From assembly GCA_017504735.1 (NCBI GenBank), contig JAFVQP010000178.1, forward strand, positions 1 through 5,610: DNA of 5,610 bases, read 5' to 3'. Shown here piece by piece: positions 1-5,365 of this stretch. The first letter of the stretch is position 1; each line of letters opens with the position of its first letter. The translations under genes and the position numbers were made by a program. This DNA is from Clostridia bacterium (GTDB lineage: Bacteria > Bacillota_A > Clostridia > Christensenellales > Borkfalkiaceae). A model generated the notes under the pieces. That model was not told the DNA's origin and ran no database searches. It saw only the letters and a program-made list of their open reading frames with translations.

Positions 1-6
1 CTTTTA

Positions 7-738
7 TCAGGAGGTCGAAATGAAAAAAACTATTTTCCAGGGTATTGGTACGGCTATAATCACGCCGCTCGACGCCGCTTCCGCCAATTTTTTGGTGGTA
101 ATCGCGGACATGCCCCCCATCTTTTCGATACAAGCGGGCATTTTCTTGCAACGTTTTGCCATTTCCTCAGCCAAACGCGCAATGCCGCCGCCGCTGCAAA
201 ATCCTTCAAAGGAGCCGTATTTCCCAAAGCCCATCGGGCCATTTTTCGCAAGACGGATATGTCCCGTTTCCCCTGCATTATCATTTGTACCGCTGTACAG
301 CTTGCCATCCAAAATAAGCCCCGCGCCCAAGCCTGTACCAAAAGTTAAAAATATCATATTTTGCGTACCGCGGCCTGCGCCAAACAGCCACTCTGCAACG
401 GCGCAAGTATTGGCATCGTTTTGCATACGGGCCGTCAAGCCAAATTCACGCTTTACAAAATCCACAATGGCAAAGCCATGCCAATCGGGTAAGTTGGGGG
501 GCGTCAAAATGATACCCTTTTTACAATCAAGCGGACCGCCGCAACTAATACCAGCCTCCATAGCGCCCGTTTTTGCTTTATATTCTTCCACAAATGGCAA
601 CAACTTTCTCAACGTTTCTTCCGCTGAGGGCAAAGTTTTCACCTCGTTACGCGCAAGAATTTCGATTTTATCACCTTCTATTTTTCCAAGTGATGCGGCG
701 CATTTCGTCCCGCCAATATCCAAGCCAATATAATACAT
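7..738 (-). CDS. ROK-family sugar kinase (glucokinase-like), C-terminally truncated
   Basis: ROK kinases phosphorylate glucose or related sugars with ATP in the cytoplasm. The ATG at 738 is chosen because GGAGGG (743-748) precedes it and the protein then starts directly at the ATP-binding strand with DIGGTK (residues 7-12). Other ROK marks are the GGPLD turn (67-71), NDAN with the probable catalytic Asp108, the phosphate-binding FGTGLGAG (133-140), and GETGH (156-160) with the conserved His160. The family's Cys zinc motif after this His is absent: the segment reads GFGKYGSFEGF (170-180), so this is a zinc-motif-less variant. True kinase sequence stops near residue 222 (about position 74). The last 20 or so codons, to the TGA at 7-9, are the antisense of a dapA start. 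ROK kinases are usually about 300 residues, so roughly 70-80 C-terminal residues are missing and the product is probably inactive as it stands. Substrate cannot be told. Confidence 0.85.
   Translation of the reverse strand: MYYIGLDIGGTKCAASLGKIEGDKIEILARNEVKTLPSAEETLRKLLPFVEEYKAKTGAMEAGISCGGPLDCKKGIILTPPNLPDWHGFAIVDFVKREFGLTARMQNDANTCAVAEWLFGAGRGTQNMIFLTFGTGLGAGLILDGKLYSGTNDNAGETGHIRLAKNGPMGFGKYGSFEGFCSGGGIARLAEEMAKRCKKMPACIEKMGGMSAITTKKLAEAASSGVIIAVPIPWKIVFFISTS
9..14 (+). promoter_or_regulatory. Ribosome binding site for dapA fragment
   Basis: A perfect AGGAGG lies 5 nt upstream of the ATG at 20. Together with the DapA-like N-terminus it marks a real translation start on the + strand, which means the first 70 or so bases do not belong to the kinase gene read through on the opposite strand. 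Confidence 0.7.
20..73 (+). pseudogene. dapA: 5' fragment of dapA (4-hydroxy-tetrahydrodipicolinate synthase)
   Basis: The first 18 codons read MKKTIFQGIGTAIITPLD, which fits the conserved N-terminus of DapA: a short lead-in, F-x-G-x-G-T-A, then the I-T-P turn. DapA condenses pyruvate with aspartate semialdehyde in the lysine/diaminopimelate pathway in the cytoplasm and is normally about 290-300 residues. An AGGAGG site stands 5 nt upstream. After codon 18 the frame stays open to 733, but that part is the reverse complement of a ROK kinase gene, not DapA, so the gene is cut at about 70-75. Either the chromosome is rearranged here or the start of the contig is a chimeric join. The identification rests on only 18 residues plus the ribosome binding site, so the family call is good but not certain. 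Confidence 0.6.
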
Positions 739-757
739 ATTTCCCTCCATTTTCTCT

Positions 758-786
758 ATTTTATCAAGTTTTCCCCCATTTGTCAA
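758..786 (-). promoter_or_regulatory. Sigma-A promoter of the ROK kinase gene
   Basis: On the - strand a perfect -35 TTGACA (781-786) is followed after exactly 17 nt by TAAAAT (758-763). The predicted transcript start near 751 leaves a leader of only about 13 nt that still contains the GGAGGG ribosome binding site. It lies downstream of the terminator of the acyltransferase gene, so the kinase is transcribed independently. Confidence 0.75.
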
Positions 787-813
787 TACCTGCAAGGATA
801 GATTTTCACTTCT

Positions 814-848
814 AAAGAAAAAATGCCGAGCCTATTTAGGCTCGACAT
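814..848 (-). terminator. Rho-independent terminator of the plsC-like gene
   Basis: Read on the - strand, a 10-bp stem (823-832 with 839-848, loop 833-838) is followed by TTTTTTCTTT (823-814). One pair is G-U in the - strand transcript but would be an A-C mismatch in a + strand transcript, which fits - strand use. It begins 8 nt after the stop codon of the acyltransferase gene. Confidence 0.85.
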
Positions 849-855
849 CCTATTT

Positions 856-2097
856 TCACTTTCTTACATAGTGATCGTACAATTCTTCCTGCGCAAAATG
901 CATTTTGGTCAGGTAGTTTTTCGCATTCTTTAAGAACATAAAGTAGCTAGTTTCTTCCGTTGCAATATCAAACGCATCCCCGCGATTTAAGAAATCATAC
1001 TCGATATGTACAGAATACATAGACGATACGGGCTTATTGAGAGTAAACGGCTTACCATGCACTTCACCTGTAAAGGTAAAACCATTTTCATCATGCACCA
1101 CGTGCGCTTCGCCTACGTGCACAAAGCCAACCTTGGTCGAGTAATAATCTTCCACACGTACGTCGTCCTCAAAATGATAGGTACCAGCTTGCACTTCTTT
1201 GCGGACTTCCTCACGCTCCCATCTATACCAGTCGGGAATATGCGAGAAGCCAGCCTCCGTATTCACGCCATGCAAACGGCTGAGGGTATCCATTTCCCAG
1301 GTTGCGCCGCAACCGTCACACCAAAGCTTCGTGCCTTCACTGTTCATCTTAAATTCCTCGCCGCAGGCAGGACACTTGTACAAAATTCTATGCAAGCCCT
1401 GTGCGCGATGTTTTGCTTTAATGTGGTAACCTTTTTCAACCTGCCACTTATACTCGTCACGTTCAAACGCTTTTTCAATCTTCGCCTGAATATCGTCCGC
1501 CTTCATTGTTTGCACGTCTTCCGCCGTTAAAAGTAAGGAAATTTCCGCTTCCTGACGAATCTTTCTATACGGACGCTTACACCATTGAGGAGAGTTCAGG
1601 AAATTCCCGTTCGCCTTAAACAATACAACGGGCACTTTTAAATGTTTGCAAAGCTTACCCAAAGCATCGTCCAAACGCTCGTTGATACCAGCAAGGGAGA
1701 AACGAGCCTCTGGATAAATGGTACAGGTATGTTTTAACGTCTTTATGTAGCGCATAACATGTTTCGCCGTCACGATATCGTGCGTAAATTTACGTTTCGG
1801 CATACCGCCGATGCCATACATCAGCCAATCGCCACGACGAAATTCTTCCACCGACATTACCCAACCCGTCGTACGAGGAAAGATACCGCAAACCATCTGC
1901 GCAAAATCCATAAAGGATGCATGCGATGCCAACGCCAAATAGGGGCCTTTTAACTGTTTCACAGCCTTTTCCGTTTTTACGTGACCATTGTTAAATATCA
2001 TATAAAACGGAGCGCCGATAAATTCTATCGGTTTCAAATACCACTTCGGCTTATTCGGTTTTCTATACATGTTAAATCTTTTGTTTTGCTTTTGCAT
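856..2097 (-). CDS. PlsC-like glycerolipid acyltransferase with C-terminal zinc ribbon
   Basis: Probable 1-acylglycerol-3-phosphate acyltransferase-type enzyme, 413 residues. Residues about 20-215 carry the LPLAT domain: the HX4D catalytic motif is HASFMD (His59, Asp64), and YPEARFS (128-134) stands where PlsC enzymes have the FPEGTRS substrate-binding motif. Such enzymes acylate lysophosphatidic acid at the membrane in phospholipid synthesis. It is much longer than a minimal PlsC (about 200-250 residues). After the catalytic domain comes a CPAC...CDGC pair (Cys242, 245, 260, 263), a typical zinc ribbon, then about 145 residues of unassigned, Tyr/His/Glu-rich sequence. No clear membrane helix is seen. 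The ATG at 2097 has AGAGGA 5 nt upstream; a second Met (residue 10) has no comparable site. It has its own promoter and terminator. The acyltransferase superfamily is secure; acceptor and acyl donor are inference. Confidence 0.9.
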   Translation of the reverse strand: MQKQNKRFNMYRKPNKPKWYLKPIEFIGAPFYMIFNNGHVKTEKAVKQLKGPYLALASHASFMDFAQMVCGIFPRTTGWVMSVEEFRRGDWLMYGIGGMPKRKFTHDIVTAKHVMRYIKTLKHTCTIYPEARFSLAGINERLDDALGKLCKHLKVPVVLFKANGNFLNSPQWCKRPYRKIRQEAEISLLLTAEDVQTMKADDIQAKIEKAFERDEYKWQVEKGYHIKAKHRAQGLHRILYKCPACGEEFKMNSEGTKLWCDGCGATWEMDTLSRLHGVNTEAGFSHIPDWYRWEREEVRKEVQAGTYHFEDDVRVEDYYSTKVGFVHVGEAHVVHDENGFTFTGEVHGKPFTLNKPVSSMYSVHIEYDFLNRGDAFDIATEETSYFMFLKNAKNYLTKMHFAQEELYDHYVRK

Positions 2098-2126
2098 AAG
2101 GTTCCTCTCATGTACAACTTTCTTTT

Positions 2127-2155
2127 ATTTTACCATAGTTTATAAACTTAATCAA
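2127..2155 (-). promoter_or_regulatory. Sigma-A promoter of the plsC-like gene
   Basis: On the - strand TTGATT (2150-2155), 17 nt, then TAAAAT (2127-2132). The -10 is preceded by TGG, giving an extended -10 element. The predicted transcript start is near 2120, about 20 nt before the ATG. The rest of the intergenic stretch 2156-2291 holds A/T-rich runs and one weak hairpin, with no gene. Confidence 0.65.
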
Positions 2156-2231
2156 GCCTTTTATAATACATACTTTCAAGAAAACGCTCATTTTATTAAA
2201 AAAAACGACCTTTTTCCCTATGCACACAACG

Positions 2232-2252
2232 AAAAATGGGTCCTTAACCCAT
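2232..2252 (-). terminator. Possible weak second hairpin terminator
   Basis: A 6-bp stem (2236-2241 with 2247-2252, 5-nt loop) is followed on the - strand by a run of five T (2236-2232). It could act as a back-up terminator behind the lipoprotein gene's main terminator. The stem is short, so it may also be chance. Confidence 0.3.
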
Positions 2253-2290
2253 CCACGGCATCATACACACCCACTTTTTTTTGCAAAGGC

Positions 2291-2328
2291 AAGAAATATA
2301 AAAGAGTAAGGTCGCCCCCTTACTCTTT
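2291..2328 (-). terminator. Rho-independent terminator of the lipoprotein gene
   Basis: On the - strand an 11-bp perfect stem (2301-2311 with 2318-2328, 6-nt loop) is followed by a T-rich tail TTTTATATTTCTT. It lies about 8 nt after the TAA of the lipoprotein gene. Confidence 0.85.
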
Positions 2329-2336
2329 CTCCTTGC

Positions 2337-3983
2337 TTAATCCCAAGCCTCTAATCCCTTATTGGTGATAATGCCTGCTTCGTTAATATTTTTAAACGCC
2401 GAACGCATAATCGGCAAGTAGTCCACTGCCACAACGTAGGTGTAGGAAAGCGGAACGTATTCTTTCATGCGCACGTTTACAATGGGCGCCGTATAAGAGG
2501 TATTTCCGACGTAACAGCTTGTATAATCGGACGTAGGCGCCGCTTTATTATAAAGGTAATCGTTCGCCATTTTGCTATATTTCGCGTCACTGTTATTGGG
2601 ATGGCTGATATGTCGGCCCGAATTGTTTCGCCCCGAAATATATGCACCTGCATTCGGTACGTACACACCTACGCCAAAATCCTCATCATTCACCCAAGCA
2701 AACCAATCTTCAGGATGGGTGAAATTAACGTGCGTTTCCTCTCCCAACCACCAACCGGGTAAATCGGGTTCTCTTTCATAGTTCGTATCACTCAAATTCC
2801 AAGGATTCCCACCCACGTAGCAAACATAGTTACTCAAAGGATGCACAACGTACGCTGCGGGGATTTCCAAGGTGTGTACAGGAATATTTTCCATATCGGA
2901 AAAGCCATTCCAGTCAATAAACCGGTTCTCCACATACAACATTCCGCCTTTGATTGTATAAACATTTTCGATGTACGATTTCGTGGTACGTCCGTTTTTA
3001 AAGGTTTCATACATTTCATGCTTAGCATGCTCCGGACGGGCGTAGCCATTCCCCCAATCCATCGCGCGCACTTTTACATAGATGGAATTTTTCGTCACCT
3101 CGTAATCAATGATTTGCGAAAGATTGCACACTTCGTCACCGCCTTGCACGGGATTATACGGCCAATAATACCCCTCTCGCGTAGCGGTAAAACTCCAACG
3201 GCGCTCGTAACCGTTTGCACCTGTATTTTCTTGCATACTACCGCCGATTTCTGCATAATAGGATTGCTGAAATTCACGCCCAGCATCACAAATATTGATA
3301 AGATTTACCGAAGAAGAAAGGTGTTCCTTTGCGCCCTCTTTGGCATTTACACCGATGGTTACGTTGTCATTTTGATCGAGGACCTCATCCACCGTTTGGC
3401 CATTGTAATCAAGCTTTTCAAGGTACGAGAGCGTACCGCCCATGGCAAGGTCAGCCCCTATCTTCAACCCTCCTTTTTCAAGGTAAACCTCCTTCTCAAA
3501 CGCAGGTACTTCACGATTGGTTACGGTGATATTTTTCACGTTGACGTTGGCAATTTTATCATCCAAGTTTTTCAACGTAATCGAAATCAACTTCTTGTCA
3601 AACGCCCCGATTGCATTGGGTCGGAACGCGTCAAAAAATTGCTTAAACTCAATTTCTTCCGCAGACGGCTCAATGTAAAAAGGCTCCGTTACCACCTTAC
3701 TAGGGTCTGTAATATCGCTGTATTTGTACTCGCCCAAAAGATTCACGTTGCAGTCAAGGATAATCTTAATATAATCCTTCCCACTAATATTTTGATTGAT
3801 TGTCAACGTCTTCGTTTGCCCCACATCTAAAGCAAAGGCTCCCGTACCCGTATGTACAACCGTGGAAACGACTTCGTTGCCGCTACTAGCACTACTAGCG
3901 TTCTCACTAGATGTACCAAAGGCACAACTGCCTGCCCCTATCACCAAAGCACATAACAATGAAATTAATGCAACCTTTTTCAT
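2337..3983 (-). CDS. Secreted lipoprotein of unrecognised family, possibly carbohydrate-active
   Basis: A 548-residue protein that I cannot assign to a named family. Residues 1-20 form a lipoprotein signal peptide: KK, a hydrophobic core, and A-G-S-C with Cys20 as the likely lipidated residue. A Ser/Asn-rich linker (24-40) follows. Residues about 46-155 have alternating hydrophobic strands ending in NITVTN, like a beta-sandwich accessory or binding domain. From 165 on is a larger domain rich in Trp, Tyr, Asn and Gly, with conserved-looking motifs DAGREFQQSYY (233-243), WPYNPVQGGD (274-283), DWNGFSD (357-363) and GGNPWNLSD (391-399). This composition resembles galactose-mutarotase-like or lyase-type beta-sandwiches in secreted polysaccharide-handling proteins, but that is inference. 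The start at 3983 has AAGGAG 6 nt upstream. It is monocistronic with a consensus promoter and a strong terminator; no transporter or glycosidase gene adjoins it to support the sugar hypothesis. Confidence 0.85.
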   Translation of the reverse strand: MKKVALISLLCALVIGAGSCAFGTSSENASSASSGNEVVSTVVHTGTGAFALDVGQTKTLTINQNISGKDYIKIILDCNVNLLGEYKYSDITDPSKVVTEPFYIEPSAEEIEFKQFFDAFRPNAIGAFDKKLISITLKNLDDKIANVNVKNITVTNREVPAFEKEVYLEKGGLKIGADLAMGGTLSYLEKLDYNGQTVDEVLDQNDNVTIGVNAKEGAKEHLSSSVNLINICDAGREFQQSYYAEIGGSMQENTGANGYERRWSFTATREGYYWPYNPVQGGDEVCNLSQIIDYEVTKNSIYVKVRAMDWGNGYARPEHAKHEMYETFKNGRTTKSYIENVYTIKGGMLYVENRFIDWNGFSDMENIPVHTLEIPAAYVVHPLSNYVCYVGGNPWNLSDTNYEREPDLPGWWLGEETHVNFTHPEDWFAWVNDEDFGVGVYVPNAGAYISGRNNSGRHISHPNNSDAKYSKMANDYLYNKAAPTSDYTSCYVGNTSYTAPIVNVRMKEYVPLSYTYVVAVDYLPIMRSAFKNINEAGIITNKGLEAWD

Positions 3984-4030
3984 AGACTTCTCCTTCTTGA
4001 GCTTGTAATAATCATCTTCTATTTGGCTTT

Positions 4031-4059
4031 ATTATAATGAATATTTATATAGTTGTCAA
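4031..4059 (-). promoter_or_regulatory. Consensus sigma-A promoter of the lipoprotein gene
   Basis: On the - strand a perfect TTGACA (4054-4059), 17 nt, and a perfect TATAAT (4031-4036). The leader is about 40 nt. No clear operator palindrome overlaps it, so strong, largely constitutive transcription is the simplest reading. Confidence 0.85.
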
Positions 4060-4110
4060 GTTAATAAGATTGTTAAGAAAATTTTCTCACAAAATAACCT
4101 CGCGATAACC

Positions 4111-4139
4111 TTGCCAAAAAAGAAAAACTATGTTATAAT
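4111..4139 (+). promoter_or_regulatory. Sigma-A promoter of tdk
   Basis: TTGCCA (4111-4116), a 17-nt A-rich spacer, and TATAAT (4134-4139) preceded by TGT, an extended -10. The predicted transcript start near 4146 rules out translation starts further upstream and supports the GTG at 4174. It diverges from the lipoprotein promoter, with the two -35 boxes about 50 bp apart. Confidence 0.8.
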
Positions 4140-4155
4140 GGTACAAATGAACATA

Positions 4156-4163
4156 GGAAGGAG
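4156..4163 (+). promoter_or_regulatory. Ribosome binding site deciding the tdk start
   Basis: GGAAGGAG ends 10 nt before the GTG at 4174. The in-frame ATG at 4148 lies upstream of this site, almost at the predicted transcript start, and is therefore not the start. Confidence 0.75.
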
Positions 4164-4173
4164 TGACTTATTC

Positions 4174-4758
4174 GTGGCAAAATTATACTTTAAATATGGT
4201 GCAATGGGCTCGTCTAAAACAGCGAACGCGCTGATTACGAAATTCAACTATGAAGAACGCGGGATGAAGGTATGGCTGATTAAGCCCTCCATTGACGTGC
4301 GCGACGGTGCTGACGTCGTAAAATCGCGCATCGGGTTAAGCTCACACGCGGAAATTATCACCCCCGATAAGGATTTGTTTGTTGAATTTAATGCGCATCC
4401 CGATTGCAACGTAATCATTGCGGATGAATGTCAGTTCTTTACCCCTGCACAAATTGACCAACTTCGTAAAATTGTAGACGAAAAAAATATCCCCGTGTTG
4501 TGTTACGGTTTACGCACGGACTTCTTAACCCACCTCTTCCCTGGCAGCAGCCGTCTTTTTGAGGTTGCGGATTCCATCACGGAAATCAAAACAATTTGTG
4601 AATGTGGTAAAAAAGCAATTGTCAACGCACGCATTGACGGCGAAGGTAAAATTGTCACAGAAGGCGGGCAAATTCTCATCGGCGGCAATGATTCGTACAT
4701 TGCAATGTGCCATACTTGTTGGCAAAATACTATCGCAAAACAAGCGCTTAAAAAATAA
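4174..4758 (+). CDS. tdk: Thymidine kinase, type II (TK1 family)
   Basis: Transfers phosphate from ATP to thymidine or deoxyuridine to make dTMP or dUMP in pyrimidine salvage in the cytoplasm. The product is 194 residues, normal for the family, beginning (GTG) MAKLYFKYGAM. The P-loop is GAMGSSKT (9-16), in which the usual Gly before the catalytic Lys15 is Ser14. DECQF (84-88) holds the probable catalytic base Glu85. YGLRTDF (111-117) is the conserved core segment. The C-terminal zinc-binding lasso region has CEC (Cys142, Cys144) and CHTC (Cys179, Cys182), with GGNDSY (170-175) contacting thymidine in relatives. The ICxCG arrangement matches the E. coli-type subgroup as I recall it. It has its own extended -10 promoter. 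Only A/T runs and no GC-rich hairpin follow the stop, so some read-through into the tRNA gene is possible. Confidence 0.95.
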   Translation: MAKLYFKYGAMGSSKTANALITKFNYEERGMKVWLIKPSIDVRDGADVVKSRIGLSSHAEIITPDKDLFVEFNAHPDCNVIIADECQFFTPAQIDQLRKIVDEKNIPVLCYGLRTDFLTHLFPGSSRLFEVADSITEIKTICECGKKAIVNARIDGEGKIVTEGGQILIGGNDSYIAMCHTCWQNTIAKQALKK

Positions 4759-4801
4759 TTTTTATTTTTTGAAAAAAGTTGAAAAAATGACGAAAAAACG
4801 C

Positions 4802-4830
4802 TTGACTAAATACCCTAAAGTGTGTATAAT
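4802..4830 (+). promoter_or_regulatory. Sigma-A promoter of the tRNA-Pro gene
   Basis: TTGACT (4802-4807), 17-nt spacer, perfect TATAAT (4825-4830). The predicted transcript start is near 4837, about 36 nt before the mature tRNA 5' end. Confidence 0.8.
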
Positions 4831-4834
4831 CATT

Positions 4835-4864
4835 TATGCTGTTGAGCGGAAGTGCAATAGCATA
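4835..4864 (+). other. Hairpin in the pre-tRNA 5' leader
   Basis: A 10-bp stem with one G-U pair (4835-4844 with 4855-4864) closes a 10-nt loop, just upstream of the tRNA. The predicted transcript start falls within the left arm, so a slightly shortened stem would cap the primary transcript. It could influence leader processing by RNase P or be an inverted repeat in the DNA; no function is shown. Confidence 0.45.
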
Positions 4865-4872
4865 AAGAATAT

Positions 4873-4949
4873 TGAGGCGTAGCGCAGCTTGGTAGCGCGT
4901 TTGGTTAGGGACCAAAAGGTCGTGGGTTCAAGTCCCGTCGCCTCAACCA
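4873..4949 (+). tRNA. tRNA-Pro, anticodon AGG (codon CCU)
   Basis: A full cloverleaf can be folded: acceptor 4873-4879 with 4939-4945, D arm GCGC/GCGC (4882-4885, 4895-4898), anticodon stem TTTGG/CCAAA (4900-4904, 4912-4916), loop TTAGGGA with anticodon AGG (4907-4909), T arm 4922-4938 with TTCAAGT loop, discriminator A4946, and CCA encoded at 4947-4949. The body and G37 match bacterial tRNA-Pro. Two features are odd. Position 34 is A, where bacterial tRNA-Pro genes usually have T, G or C. The end pair is U1:A72 instead of the usual C1:G72 of bacterial tRNA-Pro. It is a single tRNA unit with its own promoter and terminator. The gene looks functional; the isotype call by anticodon and body agrees. 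Confidence 0.93.
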
Positions 4950-4950
4950 A

Positions 4951-4988
4951 AAATAACGGATAGCCAGTAGGCTGTCCGTTATTTTTTT
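4951..4988 (+). terminator. Rho-independent terminator of tRNA-Pro
   Basis: A 15-bp stem with one G-U pair (4951-4965 with 4970-4984), tetraloop AGTA, and a run of seven T (4982-4988). It starts 1 nt after the encoded CCA, so the primary 3' trailer is short. The A-rich left side could let it work in both directions, but the G-U pair favours + strand use. Confidence 0.92.
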
Positions 4989-5223
4989 GTTTCGTCGATG
5001 AGTTTCGCGGAAACCGCGGATTACCGTGGCTGACACTCGGCAAGCTCGCTATTCCGTCGCTACGCTCCTTACACGCGAGGAGCGACCGCAAATGGTAGTT
5101 GGAAAAAGCACGAAAATTGACGGCGCGACGACGCCCTGCCGAGGCTCCGCAAAGCGGAAACGGCAGATACCCGTCGCCGTAAAAATCGGGCTTGACCACA
5201 TGTTTGACCACTTACGGATTTTT
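4989..5223. other. GC-rich, hairpin-dense non-coding stretch
   Basis: No credible gene lies between the tRNA terminator and the ABC gene's terminator. The part to about 5180 is clearly richer in G+C than its surroundings. It folds locally into at least three hairpins: 5004-5010 with 5014-5020 (AAA loop); 5063-5069 with 5078-5084; and a two-part stem 5136-5141 with 5161-5166 enclosing 5146-5150 with 5154-5158 (AAA loop). From 5177 come a short direct repeat and inverted flanks. Open frames across it on both strands are low-complexity in meaning and match no family I know. It could be an interspersed repeat, a mobile-element or attachment-site remnant, or a structured RNA. From 5224 to 5300 the sequence is plain A/T-rich DNA with a 14-bp palindrome (TTTTTTGCAAAAAA, 5253-5266). 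Confidence 0.5.
5192..5211. repeat. Short tandem direct repeat TTGACCAC x2
   Basis: TTGACCAC occurs at 5192-5199 and 5204-5211, a 12-bp period. The pair is bracketed by AAAAATC (5181-5187) and its inverse GATTTTT (5217-5223), and by CCGTAA (5177-5182) and its inverse TTACGG (5212-5217). This could be a protein-binding or recombination site, but two short copies may be chance. Confidence 0.35.
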
Positions 5224-5300
5224 CTCTGTTTTTATGTGCTTCGAATAGCAGGTTTTTTGCAAAAAATAAAAAATTCCTTTTCTTTGTTTACTGCGTATCA

Positions 5301-5335
5301 AATTTTAATGGCTGACGAAATCAATCGTCAGCCAT
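5301..5335 (-). terminator. Likely terminator of the ABC ATPase gene
   Basis: A perfect 11-bp stem (5308-5318 with 5325-5335, 6-nt loop) sits about 30 nt after the ABC gene's stop codon. On the - strand it is followed by TAAAATTTG, a weak T-tract; on the + strand no T-tract follows. The orientation therefore fits the - strand gene, though the tail is poor. Confidence 0.6.
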
Positions 5336-5365
5336 CACTCAATGTCAAAACAGCGGTATTATTAA

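Noticed and set aside
74..733. Continuation of the dapA frame to a 237-residue protein on the + strand
   Set aside because: Beyond codon 18 it is the antisense of the ROK kinase and resembles no DapA sequence.
1006..1530. 174-residue open frame on the + strand
   Set aside because: Antisense shadow of the acyltransferase gene, which has clear catalytic motifs in the other strand.
2841..3830. 329-residue open frame on the + strand
   Set aside because: It lies wholly antisense to the lipoprotein gene, has no ribosome binding site or recognisable domain, and the - strand gene has signal peptide, promoter and terminator.
4111..4173. N-terminal extension of thymidine kinase starting at TTG 4111
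   Set aside because: The TTG is part of the -35 box and most of the extension lies in the promoter; family homology begins at the GTG at 4174.
4759..4800. Possible terminator after tdk
   Set aside because: Only A and T runs are present; the symmetrical TTTTTTGAAAAAA has no GC-rich stem.
4559..4882. 107-residue open frame on the + strand
   Set aside because: Out-of-frame reading of the 3' half of tdk that runs through the tRNA promoter into the tRNA.
4834..5211. 125-residue open frame on the - strand
   Set aside because: It runs antisense through the tRNA gene and its terminator. The stretch GLEPTTFWSLTKRATKLRY is the well-known false protein translated from a tRNA complement.
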